NCBI RefSeq assembly: GCF_029504655.1
Contig: NZ_JAQFIL010000001.1
Span: forward strand, 7,536,001-7,600,000
Direction of reading: 5' to 3'
From: Catalinimonas alkaloidigena
Lineage (GTDB): Bacteria; Bacteroidota; Bacteroidia; Cytophagales; Cyclobacteriaceae
Length of the DNA: 64,000 nucleotides
This document shows positions 63,801 to 64,000 of the stretch, piece by piece. Position numbers and translations under genes: made by a program. The notes under the pieces were generated by a model, which worked only from the letters and a program-made list of their open reading frames with translations, did not search any database and was not told the DNA's origin. Position 1 is the stretch's first letter. The number at the start of each line of letters is the position of its first letter.

Positions 63801-64000
63801 TACCCCTGTGCTCCAGGCTTTAGTGCCGGCAACACCTGCCTGTTCGGTGACATCTTCAAATGTCATGTTTCCTTTGTTGAGGTATAGTTTATTTCCTGTC
63901 AAATTGGCGGTGAAGTATAAATCGGGAAGGCTATCATTGTTGATATCCCCGATAGCTACACCTCCTCCATTATAAAAATTGCGATAGGTAAGAATGTTAA
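60855..64000 (-). CDS. CRTAC1/ASPIC-type VCBS repeat protein, 5' end beyond window
   Basis: At least 1047 residues are visible; the frame stays open through 64000, so the true start is beyond the edge. A TTG at 63902 inside the frame is not the start: codons before it read NFYNGGGVAIGDINNDSLPD, the usual family opening. VCBS/FG-GAP calcium-loop repeats (GDxNxDGxxD style: ADVNGDGWLDIYVSNSGD, IGDINQDMYPDIYIS, GDLDNDGDQDLVINN) fill the first half. An ASPIC/UnbV module lies near SIEPYLLFGLGEESSIDQLE. The second half continues the repeats (KGDVNGDKLEDFVLLG, AADLDKDGDMDFVLGN). These propeller proteins are probably extracellular or outer-membrane calcium-binding proteins of unknown function; many lie beside SusC/D-type genes. 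No T9SS tail at the C-terminus. Confidence 0.88.
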   Translation of the reverse strand, partial: NILTYRNFYNGGGVAIGDINNDSLPDLYFTANLTGNKLYLNKGNMTFEDVTEQAGVAGTKAWSTGVTMADVNGDGWLDIYVSNSGDIAGDNKENELFINHGDLSFSEQAEEYGLNNQGYSTQAAFFDYDLDGDLDCYLLNNSFKDPSKIDLFKSMRDEPDEMGGDKLYRNDGNKFTDITLQANIYSSAIGFGLGAVIGDINQDMYPDIYISNDFWERDYLYINQGDGSFSEELIDRIDFCSISSMGGDMADINNDGHPEIFTTDMLAGDNYRLKAMSAFDPYHLENMKYRANYHYQIGQNCLHLNDGKGDFQEIGMLSDVAATDWSWGALIFDFENDGHKDLFVSNGLQRDLMYMDFRDFLSDNGVYRKIAQKEKVDYSNMITQMPSNPIRNFAFSNTGRLGFEDNTVQLGLAQPSFSNGAAYGDLDNDGDQDLVINNVNMPVFIYQNEAEKTQHHYLKIKFKGYANNPFGIGAQVKISIKENIQVLQNFNTRGFESSIEPYLLFGLGEESSIDQLEVIWPDKRKQLLKNIAADQTLTLDHEEASSTAVPVSTARNVPAPLLTEVSDQLVQGDSRHQENRYNDFDHEILLWRMLSTEGPRIVKGDVNGDKLEDFVLLGAKDDEDKLFTQRNDGSFKRTPSEGLKIAGSFESSCGAFLDVDQDGDQDLMLGAGGNEYLEGGQHFILRYFENDGQGKLKPSNRNVPRLVGNFSCLEAADFNGDGSMDMFLGGRCVPGNYGLPPRSYLMVNKGGNWVDETPEALSGIGMVTDASWVDIDGDQDKDLIVVGEWMGIHIFNNEDGKLVNSTEIKNSQGWWNRIEAADLDKDGDMDFVLGNWGLNSKLQASPEKPLSLYVNDFDRNNKSEFILSWYAPLDDQAYPFAPKGELTKQLPQLRKQILKYEDYARQTYETLFPLQLRQQSLTYKASYLESAILWNEGGNFSLTALPVEAQVAPVFAIAVEDFNEDGYPDIWLGGNFYALKPQVGRHDASRGTLLLGRGSGKFEALSPAASGTYVEGEVRDAVMIESKQSKVMLVSRNNENIVVFQKK

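Noticed and set aside
1..64000. Mobile elements, CRISPR arrays, tRNA and rRNA genes
   Set aside because: No transposase, integrase, phage gene, spacer-repeat pattern, cloverleaf or rRNA stretch was recognised by reading; a dedicated search (tRNAscan-SE, Rfam) would settle small RNA genes.

Overview
The window looks like a chromosomal segment of a Bacteroidota bacterium, probably of the Cytophagales. Visible grounds are a type IX secretion (T9SS) C-terminal sorting tail on a secreted lyase, the tiny ribosomal protein THX, Bacteroidota-type promoters (TTTG, about 20 bp, TAnnTTTG), a very long SLBB outer-membrane polysaccharide export protein, a large CRTAC1/ASPIC-type VCBS-repeat protein and an MacB/FtsX-type permease of about 800 residues. 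No rRNA, tRNA, CRISPR array, transposase, integrase or phage gene was found.

Left half (1-30.4 kb): one long cell-surface polysaccharide locus, transcribed right to left except for one sulfotransferase gene. A near-perfect promoter at 30366-30397 fires into a Wza-like SLBB exporter, a GumC/Wzz-like co-polymerase, a UDP-HexNAc 6-dehydrogenase (TviB type), a UDP-uronate 4-epimerase and the ABC exporter Wzm/Wzt. A translationally coupled block of DegT aminotransferase, MaoC hydratase, CitE-type lyase and PglD/NeuD acyltransferase follows. Then come a GT2-methyltransferase fusion, a squalene-cyclase-like alpha/alpha-toroid protein, several GT2 and GT4 glycosyltransferases, a sulfotransferase, a methyltransferase and an asparagine-synthase-like protein. 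At the far end are a secreted PL1-type lyase with a T9SS tail, two more GT4 enzymes and a truncated pectate-lyase-3-like protein. The likely product is an exported, uronic-acid-containing, probably sulfated, methylated and N-acylated polysaccharide. The CitE/MaoC/DegT/acyltransferase block and the toroid protein are the parts with the least known function.

Middle (30.7-39.1 kb): housekeeping genes: polA, a serine/threonine dehydratase-like PLP enzyme, purN, purH, a WecA/TagO-like lipid-carrier sugar-1-phosphate transferase that could start glycan synthesis, an unrecognised Cys-containing protein and ribosomal protein THX.

Right part (39.1-64 kb): a DUF4136-like lipoprotein, a quinone oxidoreductase, an RND efflux operon (adaptor, pump, TolC), an alpha/beta hydrolase, a lipoprotein, a methyltransferase and a VOC protein. 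After these come an FtsX/MacB-like permease bracketed by related inverted repeats, a tRNA selenouridine operon (selU-selD) with a Tll0287-like lipoprotein, a DAACS symporter and a beta-lactamase-family serine hydrolase. The window ends with a retropepsin-like protein, a second quinone oxidoreductase, a tandem thioredoxin-fold protein and a giant VCBS/ASPIC protein cut by the window edge. By eye the polysaccharide locus is more AT-rich than the right half; this was not counted.
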